Of a DNA stretch of 64,000 nucleotides, positions 34,126 to 46,038 are shown one piece after another (position 1 is the stretch's first letter; each line of letters opens with the position of its first letter). A program made the position numbers and the translations under genes. The stretch is from the NCBI RefSeq assembly GCF_000956475.1, contig NZ_JYJB01000003.1:109100-173099 (forward strand), given 5' to 3'. The DNA is from Microbacterium hydrocarbonoxydans. GTDB taxonomy: Bacteria > Actinomycetota > Actinomycetes > Actinomycetales > Microbacteriaceae. The notes under the pieces were generated by a model, which saw only the letters and a list, made by a program, of their open reading frames with translations, was not told where the DNA came from and did no database searches.

Positions 34126-36498
34126 TCAGCGGGCGGCCAGACCGGCGATGTCCTCCGGTGAGAGCGCGGAGCTCCACACGCTCAGCTCATCGACGTCGCC
34201 CTGGAACGGCGTGTCCCACCAGTTCACGCCGATGCCGAACTGCGCGCCGGGAGCACTGAGCACATCGGGGAAGCCGCTGCCCTGGAACTTCTTGACACCG
34301 TCGATGAACACCGACACGGCGCCGTGGTCGACGACGAATGCGACGTGCGACCACCGGTCGAGGGGCATGGACATGCCCGTCCCCGCGTCGTACCAGGCGG
34401 TCCCCGACCAGACCATGGTCGACCCGCCGACCCCGCTGTGGCCCTGTGGCACGAGACTCACCCACGACTCGGGGCCGGCGGCGCCGAAGAACGCGCTCGT
34501 GTAGGCGGTCAGGTGCTCAGGGCGCAACCACACGCTCACGGTGTACTCGGAGCCGTGGATGAGCTCGTTCGGCAAGCGGACGCCCGACGAACCGTCGAGG
34601 TGAAGAGCGCTGCCCCTCACTCCGTCGTCGGCGTAGGAGATCGTGCCGCCGGCGGCGTCGAGCCTGGGGCCGGTCGCGGTGGCGGCAGGGTGCTGACCTG
34701 TCGCATCGGACAGGTCGTTCTCGAACGACCAGGTACCCGAGATCACCCCGGGTGCGCGCGCGAGAACGGTCACGTCGAACGCGAGTGACTTCGTGGCATC
34801 GGCGTTGCGTATCGTCGCGGTGAGCGTGGCATGGGCATCCGAGGATCCGATGGCGGGGCGGGTGACGACCCCTGCGGAGGTGACGACGCCGGCATCCGAC
34901 GTCGCCCAGGAGATCGTGGTGCCGCTGGTCCCCTCGGTGGGGAGGTTCAGGTCGGCGGTGACCGCGGAGGTGTCACCGAGATCGATCGCGGAAGCGACGG
35001 CGGTGACGGCATCCGCTGGGCTGATCGTCGGGACCAGCCGGCCCCACACCGCGACGCCATGCGGGGAGAGGGCGGTGAAGCCGGTCGACCACTTCTCGAG
35101 AGCCAGGTCCCAGACCGGCACGAACTCGCCCTTGTACGTCTCGCCGTCGATCGTGAGCGTCGCGTCGTGCTGGCCGGTGAGCTTCCACGTGCCGGTGGAG
35201 TCTCCCGTGATCCGGCCGTTGCGGGTCAAGGAGATATCGGTGGATGCCGCGGGCACGGCGGTGATGTCCTTGCCCATGTTCACGAGCTGCCACGATCCGA
35301 CCACGTCGTCGCGCACGATCTTGCCGGCGGTCTCTCCCGCGTAGCGCTGCGGAGAGATCACGGGCCAGCCGTCCGCATTCATGTAGATCTGGTGCACGCG
35401 GACCTCGTGGTGCTCGCCGCTGCCGGGGAAGCGGGCGTGGAAGACGAGGAACATGCGCCCGGTCTCGGGGTCCTGGTACCAGGAATTATGACCGGGGGAG
35501 TTGTAGCCGATTCCGGTGCCTGTTCCCGGGTCGCCCAGCTCACGATCGAAGAGATAGCTGCCCATGAGCTTGACGCCGTAGGGCTGCACGGAGGCGTCGT
35601 CGAAGAGCGGAAGCGAGGGGTCGGCCTTGACATCGGCCATATCGTTGCCGTCGGCGTCGAGGTAGGGGCCGTCGGGCGAGGTGGACCGGGCGACGCGTAC
35701 GTTGTATCCGCCCGAGGCGTCGAGGCCCCCGAACGACAGATAGAGGTAGTAGTAGCCGGTCGCGGGGTTGTACTGGATGGTGGGCGCTTCGATGCGGCTG
35801 TGGTTGCCGCCGACGAGGTGCTTTCCGTATCCCTGACCCGGGAGCGGCTCACCAGTGGTCGGGTCGAGCTTCAGGATGAAGATGCCGCCGGAGTAGGAGC
35901 CGTAGACCATCCACATGTTGCCGTCGGCGTCGTAGAAGGCGTCGGGGTCGACGGTGTTCGGATGGACGTGCGCGTCGTACACCTCGCCCGAGTTCTCCGA
36001 CTCGCCGGACATTCCGCTCTTGAGCAGGATGCCCTGGTTCTCGTAGGGACCGTCGACGGCATCACTGGTGGCGATGCCGAGGGCCGAGCGCGGTGAGGAG
36101 CCCTCGCACGCGTTGTAGTACATCGCGTAGCGGCCGTCGGGGAGCTGGATGACGTCGGCCGCCCACAGGGTCGAGGTCTGCGCCCAGTCGAAGGTGTCGG
36201 CGAGTTCGGTGTAGATGTCGTCGAAGAGCGCGTTGTCGGGGTTCTGCGACAGATCGACGGTGTACTGCTGCCAGTCGATGAGGTCGGTGGTGTGGGCCGA
36301 GGCGCCGTGAGAGCCGAACGCCCAGATGGTGTCGCCCGAGGTGACGATCGAGGGGTCGTGCACCGAGACGTCGTTGAAGTCGGGCGGTGCGGGTGCGGAG
36401 GACGGGGGCTTCGCCCAGGCGGGGGATGCTGTCAGGCATCCCATGGTCAGTGCTGCGGCTGCTGCCAGGGCGATCGAGATGCGGGCCGTGCGGGGCAT
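34126..36498 (-). CDS. Secreted GH43 arabinanase with LamG-like domain
   Basis: This 790-residue exoenzyme has a signal peptide (ISIALAAAAALTMGCLTASPAWA), a five-bladed GH43 propeller (SVHDPSIV with the base Asp; acid Glu probably in SRIEAPTIQ), a beta-rich domain similar to those in arabinan endo-1,5-alpha-L-arabinosidases, an Ig-like (DLGDTSAVTADLNLPTEGTSGTTISW) segment and a C-terminal LamG/concanavalin-like carbohydrate-binding domain. It likely degrades plant arabinan. ATG 36498 has AGGAG upstream. Two LacI-like operators lie upstream of it, but no sugar regulator is adjacent. Confidence 0.88.
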   Translation of the reverse strand: MPRTARISIALAAAAALTMGCLTASPAWAKPPSSAPAPPDFNDVSVHDPSIVTSGDTIWAFGSHGASAHTTDLIDWQQYTVDLSQNPDNALFDDIYTELADTFDWAQTSTLWAADVIQLPDGRYAMYYNACEGSSPRSALGIATSDAVDGPYENQGILLKSGMSGESENSGEVYDAHVHPNTVDPDAFYDADGNMWMVYGSYSGGIFILKLDPTTGEPLPGQGYGKHLVGGNHSRIEAPTIQYNPATGYYYLYLSFGGLDASGGYNVRVARSTSPDGPYLDADGNDMADVKADPSLPLFDDASVQPYGVKLMGSYLFDRELGDPGTGTGIGYNSPGHNSWYQDPETGRMFLVFHARFPGSGEHHEVRVHQIYMNADGWPVISPQRYAGETAGKIVRDDVVGSWQLVNMGKDITAVPAASTDISLTRNGRITGDSTGTWKLTGQHDATLTIDGETYKGEFVPVWDLALEKWSTGFTALSPHGVAVWGRLVPTISPADAVTAVASAIDLGDTSAVTADLNLPTEGTSGTTISWATSDAGVVTSAGVVTRPAIGSSDAHATLTATIRNADATKSLAFDVTVLARAPGVISGTWSFENDLSDATGQHPAATATGPRLDAAGGTISYADDGVRGSALHLDGSSGVRLPNELIHGSEYTVSVWLRPEHLTAYTSAFFGAAGPESWVSLVPQGHSGVGGSTMVWSGTAWYDAGTGMSMPLDRWSHVAFVVDHGAVSVFIDGVKKFQGSGFPDVLSAPGAQFGIGVNWWDTPFQGDVDELSVWSSALSPEDIAGLAAR

Positions 36499-36557
36499 GG
36501 TGCTCCTGTTCGACATCGGACGGAGATCGCGGCTCGACATCGAGCCGTCACAGCGAA

Positions 36558-36573
36558 TCTACAACGATGTAGA
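36558..36573. promoter_or_regulatory. LacI-like operator, proximal
   Basis: TCTACAACGATGTAGA is a near-perfect palindrome with a central CG, as in LacI-family operators. It overlaps the likely -10 region (leftward TAGATT) of the arabinanase gene. Confidence 0.65.
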
Positions 36574-36592
36574 ACAATGGGGCAAGAGATAT

Positions 36593-36608
36593 TCTCCAAC
36601 GATGTAGA
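36593..36608. promoter_or_regulatory. LacI-like operator, distal
   Basis: TCTCCAACGATGTAGA differs from the proximal site at one base and starts 35 bp from it. It is upstream of the likely -35 of the arabinanase gene. Confidence 0.6.
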
Positions 36609-36703
36609 CGAGAGAAGCGCCGGGATCGCCAAGAGCAGCCGGCCATGACGCGCGGTATCGCAGTTCGGCGCTCGGTCGACGACGCGGGACTACGCTCGGA
36701 ATC

Positions 36704-36976
36704 GTGATCGAAGACATCAAGAAGCGCGCGCTGCACCGCACGAGCATCCTCGAGGGTCAGATGCGCGGCGTCGCGCGGATGATCGAGAACGAGGAGTACT
36801 GCATGGACATCATCACGCAGTCCCGCGCGATCCAGCGCTCACTCGAGTCTCTGAACCGGCTCCTGCTGGAGAATCACCTGCGCACGCACGTCACGCACAT
36901 GTTCGAAGAGGGTGGCGAGGAGCGCGACAAGGCAGTGCTCGAACTGCTGAAGGCCTTCGACTTCGACTCGAAGTGA
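36704..36976 (+). CDS. CsoR/RcnR-family metal-sensing repressor
   Basis: This 90-residue all-helical repressor matches the CsoR/DUF156 family: RALHRTSILEGQMRGVARMIENEEYCMDIITQ with the conserved Cys, then ENHLRTHVTHMF. The Cys-His-x3-His pattern (His where CsoR has the second Cys) is closer to RcnR-type nickel/cobalt sensors than to copper CsoR, though the N-terminal His of RcnR is not seen. GTG start, with TACGCT about 8 bases upstream. No metal transporter is adjacent. Confidence 0.88.
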   Translation: MIEDIKKRALHRTSILEGQMRGVARMIENEEYCMDIITQSRAIQRSLESLNRLLLENHLRTHVTHMFEEGGEERDKAVLELLKAFDFDSK

Positions 36977-36992
36977 TGGCCGAGCGCAGCCG

Positions 36993-38153
36993 TCAGGAGT
37001 CGAGCGGACCGAGCCAGGCGCTCGCCGCCGTCGCGTGCGCCGACTCCGGATCCGAAGGGTGGAAGGCGCCCGCGAGCACGTCGCGATACAGGCGCGAGAG
37101 CTCGTTGGCCGAGAAGTAGGACCCGCCGCCGGCCGTCAGCATGGCCTGGTCGACGACGTGCTTCGCCATCGTGATCGCGCGGTGCTTGACGCCGGAGAGC
37201 AGCGTGAACCAGCGCGGCCCGTTGTCGGCCTGATCGTCGACGTCGCGCGCGAGTGCCGCGATCTGCGGAGGAAGCGCGTCATAGGCGAGGGCCATGTCGG
37301 CGATCCGCCAGCGGATGTCGGGGTCCTGGCTGTATGCGAGTCCCGTCTTCTTGGAGGTGCGCTGGCGGACGGTCTGCACTGCGAGGTCGAGAGCGCGACG
37401 AGCGATGCCCGTGTAGACGGAGGCGAGGAGAATCTCGAACACGCTGAAGATGCCGAACACGATCGGGTCGGGATTGGGCCCCGGATCGATCCGGCGCACG
37501 ACGTGCGCGGCCTCCGCCACCGCGCCGTTCAGCCGCGTGGTGCGAGACTGCGTGGCCCTCATGCCGAGCGTGTCCCAGTCGACACCCGTGACGACGGCAT
37601 CCGTCCGCTCGATGAACGCGAACACGAGCTTCGGAGCATCCGCACTCGTCGTGTCGAGCCCGTGCAGACCGAGCTTCGTCCAGACGGGCGCGAGCGAGGT
37701 GAAGATCTTGGTGCCGGTGAAGGCGTATCCGCCGTCTCCGGTCGGCACAGCCGAGGTGTCGCTGCCGAAGAGCACCAGGTCATTGCCGCCCTCGCTGATG
37801 CCGAAGGCGAACACCTCGCCGGCCACGGCGCCGTCCTGCACGAACTCCAGGCCGGGAACGCCGCGGTCGGAGAAGACCTTCGCGACCCCGGTCCAGACCA
37901 GGTGCATGTTGATGGCCAGTGCGGTCGCGGGTGCGGCCGTGGCCAGACGCTGCTGCAGGATCGCGGCCTGCTCGAGCCCGAGTCCCGCCCCTCCGCGCTC
38001 CTTCGGAACCAGGATCGACAGGTACCCGGCCTCTCGGAGCTCGTCGAGGTCCTGCTGCGGGAAGGTGTTCTCTCGGTCGTGCACCGGAGCGCGATCGCGG
38101 ATGCGCCCGAGCAGCTCATCCGGAAGGAACAGAGCGGGATCGAAATCGCTCAC
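36993..38153 (-). CDS. Acyl-CoA dehydrogenase-fold flavoprotein
   Basis: This 386-residue flavoprotein has the acyl-CoA dehydrogenase order: helical N-terminal domain, FAD-binding GTKIFTSLAP and beta domain, and the C-terminal helices (AGGGSYFSANELSRLYRDVLAG). The usual catalytic Glu motif (YEG near the end) is replaced by AFHPSDPES, so the enzyme may be a flavin monooxygenase of the DszC type or use another base. Its start overlaps the upstream hydrolase gene by 4 bases, so the two likely act in one catabolic step. Confidence 0.85.
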   Translation of the reverse strand: MSDFDPALFLPDELLGRIRDRAPVHDRENTFPQQDLDELREAGYLSILVPKERGGAGLGLEQAAILQQRLATAAPATALAINMHLVWTGVAKVFSDRGVPGLEFVQDGAVAGEVFAFGISEGGNDLVLFGSDTSAVPTGDGGYAFTGTKIFTSLAPVWTKLGLHGLDTTSADAPKLVFAFIERTDAVVTGVDWDTLGMRATQSRTTRLNGAVAEAAHVVRRIDPGPNPDPIVFGIFSVFEILLASVYTGIARRALDLAVQTVRQRTSKKTGLAYSQDPDIRWRIADMALAYDALPPQIAALARDVDDQADNGPRWFTLLSGVKHRAITMAKHVVDQAMLTAGGGSYFSANELSRLYRDVLAGAFHPSDPESAHATAASAWLGPLDS

Positions 38154-38908
38154 GACAGGGCCTCCAGCAGGTGACGGATGGACTCATCCGGGCGGTCGCG
38201 GTGAACCGAATGCCCCGCGCCCTCGACCACGCTCATCGTGATGCGCGGGTTGCCCTCGACGATCTCGGCCGCCGTCTCTCCGGTGAACAGGCTGAAGATC
38301 GCAGGATCGGCGCCGATCACATGGGTGGGGACGGTGAGTCGTGCCGCCTCGGCTCGCACGTCCCACGACTGGTTCTGCGCGCTCGTCTGCTCGACGGCCC
38401 ACCGGCTCGTGCGGTGCACGGCATCCGCCTTGAGCTCGATGTCCTGCGGGTGCCAGTGCGGATGCTCCTCGCGGATCACCTCGAGGCGGTTGTCGTCGAA
38501 GGCGCGCTGCTGACTTCTGCGGATCGCCTTCGCGTCGCGCCCTTCGAGCACGATCGCGGGATCGATGAGCACGAGCTTCTTCGTCCACTCGTGGACGGAG
38601 GCTGCCGCGAGGATGCTGGAGGCGCCGCCCAGCGAATGACCGATCACCGCATCCCAGGTGCCGCCGGCGTCGGGAAGGGTCGCGGCCAGGTCTGCGCCGT
38701 ATGCGGCGAGCGTGTAGTCGAGCGCGCGCGGGGCATCGCCATGGCCGCGCAGGTCGATCGCGGTCGCATGCCATCCCGCACTCGCGAGTGCGTCGCCCAG
38801 GCGCCACATCAGTGCGGCTGAGGAGCCGAGGCCGTGCACGAGGAGTGCGTGGCGAGCGGATGCGGGGTCGCCCCAGGACAGACGGGGGAGCGTGAGCGGC
38901 GCAGGCAT
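38150..38908 (-). CDS. Alpha/beta hydrolase (Ser type)
   Basis: This 252-residue hydrolase has the oxyanion HGLGSS motif, the nucleophile elbow GHSLGG with the catalytic Ser, Asp in IGADPAIF and the catalytic His in VEGAGHSVHRDRP. It could cleave esters, thioesters or C-C bonds. It is translated with the acyl-CoA dehydrogenase-like gene downstream and sits 9 bases from the MFS transporter gene, suggesting an uptake-and-degrade unit. Substrate unknown. Confidence 0.88.
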   Translation of the reverse strand: MPAPLTLPRLSWGDPASARHALLVHGLGSSAALMWRLGDALASAGWHATAIDLRGHGDAPRALDYTLAAYGADLAATLPDAGGTWDAVIGHSLGGASSILAAASVHEWTKKLVLIDPAIVLEGRDAKAIRRSQQRAFDDNRLEVIREEHPHWHPQDIELKADAVHRTSRWAVEQTSAQNQSWDVRAEAARLTVPTHVIGADPAIFSLFTGETAAEIVEGNPRITMSVVEGAGHSVHRDRPDESIRHLLEALS

Positions 38909-38917
38909 GTGCTCAGC

Positions 38918-40126
38918 CTATGACGGGGTGACGGCGAGCGGCTCGGTGTCGGGCGTGGGGCTCGCATCGCGACCTCGAAGATCGGGGAACGCCCGGACGA
39001 ACACGATCGAGACGATGAGTCCGACGCCTGCGAAGACGGTCGCGGCGAGGTACGCGCCGCGCCAGTCGCCGACGTCGACGAGGAAGCCGGCGACGGCGGA
39101 TCCCGCGGCGGCGCCGATGAGCTGCCCTGTGCCGGCCCAGCCGAACGCCTCGGCGGTCTCGCTGAACTTCACGCTCGCGGAGGTGATCGCGAACAGCACG
39201 GCAAGAGCAGGGGCGATGCCGATGCCGGCGAGCACGAGCGTGCCGCCCAGCCAGTACGCGTTCAGCATGACCATCGTCAGGGCGAGGCCCACCGTCACGA
39301 TCACCAGGCGCCGCGCCATCGCCCACGGCCCGATCGGGATGTGCCCGAACGCCAGGCCGCCGGCGAGGCTGCCTACTGAGAAGACAGCGAGCACGAGGCC
39401 TGCCGCGAGGCTGCCGTGCTCGAAGGACGCGACGACGCCGACCTCGACGGCCGCGCAGGCTCCGATGAGCAGGAAGCCGATCACGGTGGCCAGCAGCACC
39501 GGCGGCTTGAGCACGACCTTGCCGAGCGCGTTGCGGCTGCGCGGGATGCGGACCCTGCCGACCTCCGGGGAGAGGATGAACCACGCCCCTCCCGCGACGA
39601 GGATGATCGCCACCAGCAGCAGACCCTCCACCGTGCCGATCTGCGTGGAGACCAGAGTGATCAGCACCGGCGCCAGGATCCAGATGATCTCCTGCAGCGA
39701 CGCGTCGAGCGAGAAGAGCGGAGTGAGCTGGGAGGAGTTCACGAGCTTGGGATAGATCGTGCGCACCGCGGCCTGGATCGGGGGAGTGGAGAGACCGGCG
39801 ACGCATCCCAGGACCATGTAACCCGGAAGCGTCAGCGGAAGCAGGGCCAGACCCAGCACGGCGATCACGCACACGCTGAGGGTGAGGGTGAGCACGCGGC
39901 GCATGCCCCAGGCGCCCATCCAGCGGCTCGTGAGCGGGCCGGCGACGGCCTGGCCGACGCTGGTCGCGGCCAGCACGAGACCGGCTGCGGCGTACGACCC
40001 CGTCTGCTGCTCGACGTGCAGCAGGATGGCGAGCGAACTCATGCCGTTGGGGAATCGCGCGGTCAGCTGTGCGGCGATCATGCGCCCGACTCCCGGCGTG
40101 CGAAGAAGCTCTCTGTATCCCGCCAC
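38918..40126 (-). CDS. MFS transporter
   Basis: This 402-residue protein has about 12 membrane helices in two halves, with MFS cues such as GPLTSRWMGAWGMRRVLTL after the second helix and GGLAFGHIPIGPWAMARRL in the second half. Export or uptake of a small molecule is likely; the substrate is unknown. GTG start follows TAGCGT by 7 bases, so it is probably leaderless and heads the operon with the hydrolase and the flavoprotein. Confidence 0.9.
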   Translation of the reverse strand: MAGYRELLRTPGVGRMIAAQLTARFPNGMSSLAILLHVEQQTGSYAAAGLVLAATSVGQAVAGPLTSRWMGAWGMRRVLTLTLSVCVIAVLGLALLPLTLPGYMVLGCVAGLSTPPIQAAVRTIYPKLVNSSQLTPLFSLDASLQEIIWILAPVLITLVSTQIGTVEGLLLVAIILVAGGAWFILSPEVGRVRIPRSRNALGKVVLKPPVLLATVIGFLLIGACAAVEVGVVASFEHGSLAAGLVLAVFSVGSLAGGLAFGHIPIGPWAMARRLVIVTVGLALTMVMLNAYWLGGTLVLAGIGIAPALAVLFAITSASVKFSETAEAFGWAGTGQLIGAAAGSAVAGFLVDVGDWRGAYLAATVFAGVGLIVSIVFVRAFPDLRGRDASPTPDTEPLAVTPS

Positions 40127-40515
40127 GAGACCACGCTACCGGGAGGCCGCGACAGTCGCCCAGGCGGCTCGTGGACGACACGCCGCGACACGCCGAAGGT
40201 GCGATTCCACAGAAAATCCGATGTCGGATGCCGGGCGTAGCGTGCACCCTGTGGATGGATCAGGGAAGGGGTGTTCCGAGCCGCGTCATTCCGCGTTTCG
40301 ACGGTCGGTTCGACTGCCGTCGACCTGTGGAAGAAACGGTGGAGAACCTGTGTTGTAACAGTGGAGAGCGGTGGAAAACTACACGGATGTAACTACTACC
40401 CCTTGTGGTCACTTCCAATGTCCGTACCTATATGTAGTATTGAACTCCCGGCGGGGGTCTGCCGGAGAAACCCGCTCGATCAAGGGATCGAGCCAGAGAT
40501 CTGAGGGGAATCACG
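40127..40515 (+). promoter_or_regulatory. Regulatory region of nrdHIEF with NrdR-like and DnaA-like sites
   Basis: This 389-base stretch has no gene I can support. CTATATGTAG (40428-40437) matches the core of NrdR boxes (CTATATATAG) in nine of ten bases. TTCCACA (40205-40211), TGTGGAT (40250-40256) and TGTGGAA (40326-40332) resemble DnaA boxes. Three GTGGA-A/G-A repeats follow near 40338, 40361 and 40371. Confidence 0.55.
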
Positions 40516-40749
40516 ATGTCGATCACGGTCTACACGAAGCCTTCCTGCGTTCAGTGCAACGCGACCTATCGTGCGCTGGATGCCAAGGGCATCGAGTACG
40601 AGATCCACGACCTGTCGGAGGACCCGACGGCCCTCGAGCAGGTCAAGGCGCTGGGCTACATGCAGGCGCCGGTCGTCGTCACCGACGAGGACCACTGGTC
40701 GGGCTTCCGTCCCGACAAGATCGCCGAGCTGGCTTCCCGCCTCGCCTAA
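40516..40749 (+). CDS. nrdH: NrdH redoxin
   Basis: This 77-residue glutaredoxin-like protein supplies electrons to the class Ib ribonucleotide reductase. The redox pair is C11-V-Q-C14 ([15 protein letters not shown]), and the C-terminal WSGFRPDKI motif distinguishes NrdH from glutaredoxin and lets thioredoxin reductase reduce it. It is the first gene of nrdHIEF behind the NrdR-like site. AGGGGAA precedes the ATG. Confidence 0.97.
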   Translation: MSITVYTKPSCVQCNATYRALDAKGIEYEIHDLSEDPTALEQVKALGYMQAPVVVTDEDHWSGFRPDKIAELASRLA

Positions 40750-40786
40750 GGCCCTTCGGAAGGCTCAGGAACCCAAGGAGAGAGCT

Positions 40787-41217
40787 ATGAGCGCGGTCGC
40801 GACCGCAGCGCCGCTCCTGGTCTACTTCTCGAGCGTGTCGGGCAACACGGCGCGCTTCGTCGAGAAGCTCGGGCTTCCCGCCCGTCGCATCCCGCTCCAC
40901 TCTCAAGAAGGGCCCCTCGTCATAGACGAGCCCTTCGTGCTCGTCACTCCCACCTATGGCGGGGGTGAGGGGCGCGGTGTCGAACGCGGCGCCGTGCCCA
41001 AGCAGGTGATCCGGTTCCTCAACGACGAGAACAACCGGCGTCACATCCGCGGGGTCATCTCCGCGGGCAACACCAACTTCGGCGAGTCGTTCTGTCTCGC
41101 CGGTGACATCATCAGCCGCAAGTGCCACGTGCCTCACTTGTATCGGCTCGAGATCTTCGGCACACAGGACGATGTCGATCGCGTGACCGACGGATTGGAA
41201 AGACGGTGGCAGCTTCA

Positions 41218-41221
<4 letters not shown>
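40787..41221 (+). CDS. nrdI: NrdI flavodoxin-like protein
   Basis: This 144-residue flavoprotein provides the oxidant for assembling the manganese-tyrosyl cofactor of NrdF. FMN-binding segments are visible as [40 protein letters not shown] and [22 protein letters not shown] precedes the ATG at 40787. Its TGA overlaps the GTG start of nrdE by 4 bases. Confidence 0.96.
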
Positions 41222-44371
<3,150 letters not shown>

Positions 44372-44406
44372 AAATAGCTGGTCAGAGGCGCAATTCTCGA
44401 AACGGA

Positions 44407-44453
44407 AAGACCCCCGGCGGATCGCTCATCTCGAGCGGTTCGCCGGGGGTCTT
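44407..44453 (+). terminator. Terminator of nrdHIEF
   Basis: A perfect 13-bp stem (44407-44419 with 44441-44453) encloses a 21-base loop that has its own CGCT/AGCG pairing. CTTCTCT follows. Confidence 0.8.
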
Positions 44454-44462
44454 CTCTATGTC

Positions 44463-44480
44463 TGCCCACGTTTTGCCCAC
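44463..44480. repeat. TGCCCAC direct repeat beside the integrase gene
   Basis: Two TGCCCAC copies (44463-44469, 44474-44480) spaced 11 bp apart lie between the nrdF terminator and the integrase stop. They could be integrase arm-binding sites of attL. Confidence 0.4.
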
Positions 44481-44485
44481 ACTTG

Positions 44486-45580
44486 CTAGGAGATGGCTGC
44501 CTTCCGTGCGGCGCTCATCGCCTGCGCGACGGCGTCGAGATCTCCGTCGAAGAGGTCGGCATAGACGTCGAGGGTCATCGCAGCGGACGCATGACCGAGC
44601 ATCCGCTGCACGACTTTCACGTTCGCGCCCGACGACACCGCGAGGGACGCTGCCGTGTGGCGGAGGTCGTGGGGCGTAACGGTCGGGATCGAGTTGTCGA
44701 CGGCCTGCGCAGCTTTCACGGCGCGCGCGAACCACCCGCTGGTCGCGTGCGGGTGCGGCATCGCCACGATGCCATCGCCGAACACGAAACCGTCTGGACC
44801 CTTCCCTTCGCACGCCTTCGCGATCTGCTTCACCAGGTGCGGAGGCATAGGCACGACGCGAGACTGACCCGACTTGGGTGTGCCAATCTCATAGACGCCC
44901 TTCACGATCACGGCGTTGTCTTCGACGTTGACGCGCTTTCGCAGCATATTCAGGTGTCGGACTCGCAGGGCGACGGCTTCACCCCACCGGAGGCCCGAGT
45001 AGGCGAGGAAGTCGAGCAGGAGAGCATGGTCGCCGGCGTGTTCGACGAGCGCGGCCACCTGAGCGTGCGAGAGGTACCGTGGCGCCTTCGGTCGTTTTGC
45101 GGGTAGCGCGACTCCGGCTGCAGGATTTCGCGGGATCGCCTTCTCGCGCGCGGCGATCGCGAGCACGCCTGAGAGGACGAACACGATTCGTCGGACGGTC
45201 TGCGGCTTCTTCGTCTTGTTGAGCTCGGCGACCCACTCGGCGATCTCGGACTGCTTGATCGTCGAGATCGTGCGTGTGCCCCACTTCGGCTGCACGTGGA
45301 CGCGCCAGGCGGTGTCCATCGCATGCCGGGATGAGGGCTTCAGCGGTGCCAGTCGCTCGGCCCGCCATTTCGATTCGAACGCGCCGAGCGTCTTGCGGCT
45401 CTCGATGGGGTCGATGTACTCGCCCTTGGCTTTCGAGATGGTGACGTCGGCGAGGAAGAGCTCGGCTTCCTTCTTCGTGCGGAATCCGCGCTTGTCGGTC
45501 TGGGACTTGTCGGGCTTGCGGTAGCGGACCCTGTAGCGCTTCCCCGCGGCGGTCTCGTACGCCGTGATGGAACCCGCCAT
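44486..45580 (-). CDS. int: Tyrosine-type phage integrase
   Basis: This 364-residue recombinase inserts and excises the prophage. It has an N-terminal arm-binding AP2-like part (GKRYRVRYRKPDKSQTDKRGF), a SAM-like core-binding domain and a catalytic domain with Arg in YSGLRWGEAVALR, the HDLRHTAASL box, LGHASAAMTLDVYADL with His and the nucleophile Tyr. ATG 45580 overlaps the ImmA stop by one base (TGATG), so the two are co-translated. Confidence 0.95.
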   Translation of the reverse strand: MAGSITAYETAAGKRYRVRYRKPDKSQTDKRGFRTKKEAELFLADVTISKAKGEYIDPIESRKTLGAFESKWRAERLAPLKPSSRHAMDTAWRVHVQPKWGTRTISTIKQSEIAEWVAELNKTKKPQTVRRIVFVLSGVLAIAAREKAIPRNPAAGVALPAKRPKAPRYLSHAQVAALVEHAGDHALLLDFLAYSGLRWGEAVALRVRHLNMLRKRVNVEDNAVIVKGVYEIGTPKSGQSRVVPMPPHLVKQIAKACEGKGPDGFVFGDGIVAMPHPHATSGWFARAVKAAQAVDNSIPTVTPHDLRHTAASLAVSSGANVKVVQRMLGHASAAMTLDVYADLFDGDLDAVAQAMSAARKAAIS

Positions 45581-46038
45581 CACGCGACCTCGACGCGGGC
45601 GTGGAACTCGCCGGCGCCCATCTTCGGGGCGACATACACGGTGTCTCCGACGCGCAGCAGGATCCGGCGGAACGCGTCGATGAGGTCGACAGTGACGTTG
45701 AGCGCGATCGCCATCGCATCGACATGCCCATCGTGTCGGCCTTCCTCCCGCCGGTAGTCGTCGAGTCCGATCAGGAACAGAGCCGCCCACTCGTCCGCGC
45801 GGCGCTCCTGCTTGGCGTTCACCGGGCCGAACTTCGATTTCACATCCCCGTAGATGGCGTGGCACGTCTCGTGCGCGAGAGTGCTGACGTACCGACGAAA
45901 TAGCAGATCATGCTGGACCTTCAGCACGCGTGTGTCGTGGTCGTACTCGCCGTCATCGTCAGGCGGCAGGTCGACGAACTCCACGCTCACGCCGAGAGCA
46001 TCGAGCATCTCGTACAGCTTCAGAATCTTGGACTGCAT
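45580..46038 (-). CDS. ImmA/IrrE-family metallopeptidase
   Basis: This 152-residue protein has the zinc protease motif HETCH in TLAHETCHAIYGD, followed by the downstream Glu in ERRADEWAALFL. Such proteins (ImmA of ICEBs1) cleave the phage or element repressor to trigger excision. It lies between the repressor and integrase genes and overlaps each by one base, so the three form a lysogeny operon. The likely target is the adjacent repressor. Confidence 0.9.
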   Translation of the reverse strand: MQSKILKLYEMLDALGVSVEFVDLPPDDDGEYDHDTRVLKVQHDLLFRRYVSTLAHETCHAIYGDVKSKFGPVNAKQERRADEWAALFLIGLDDYRREEGRHDGHVDAMAIALNVTVDLIDAFRRILLRVGDTVYVAPKMGAGEFHARVEVA

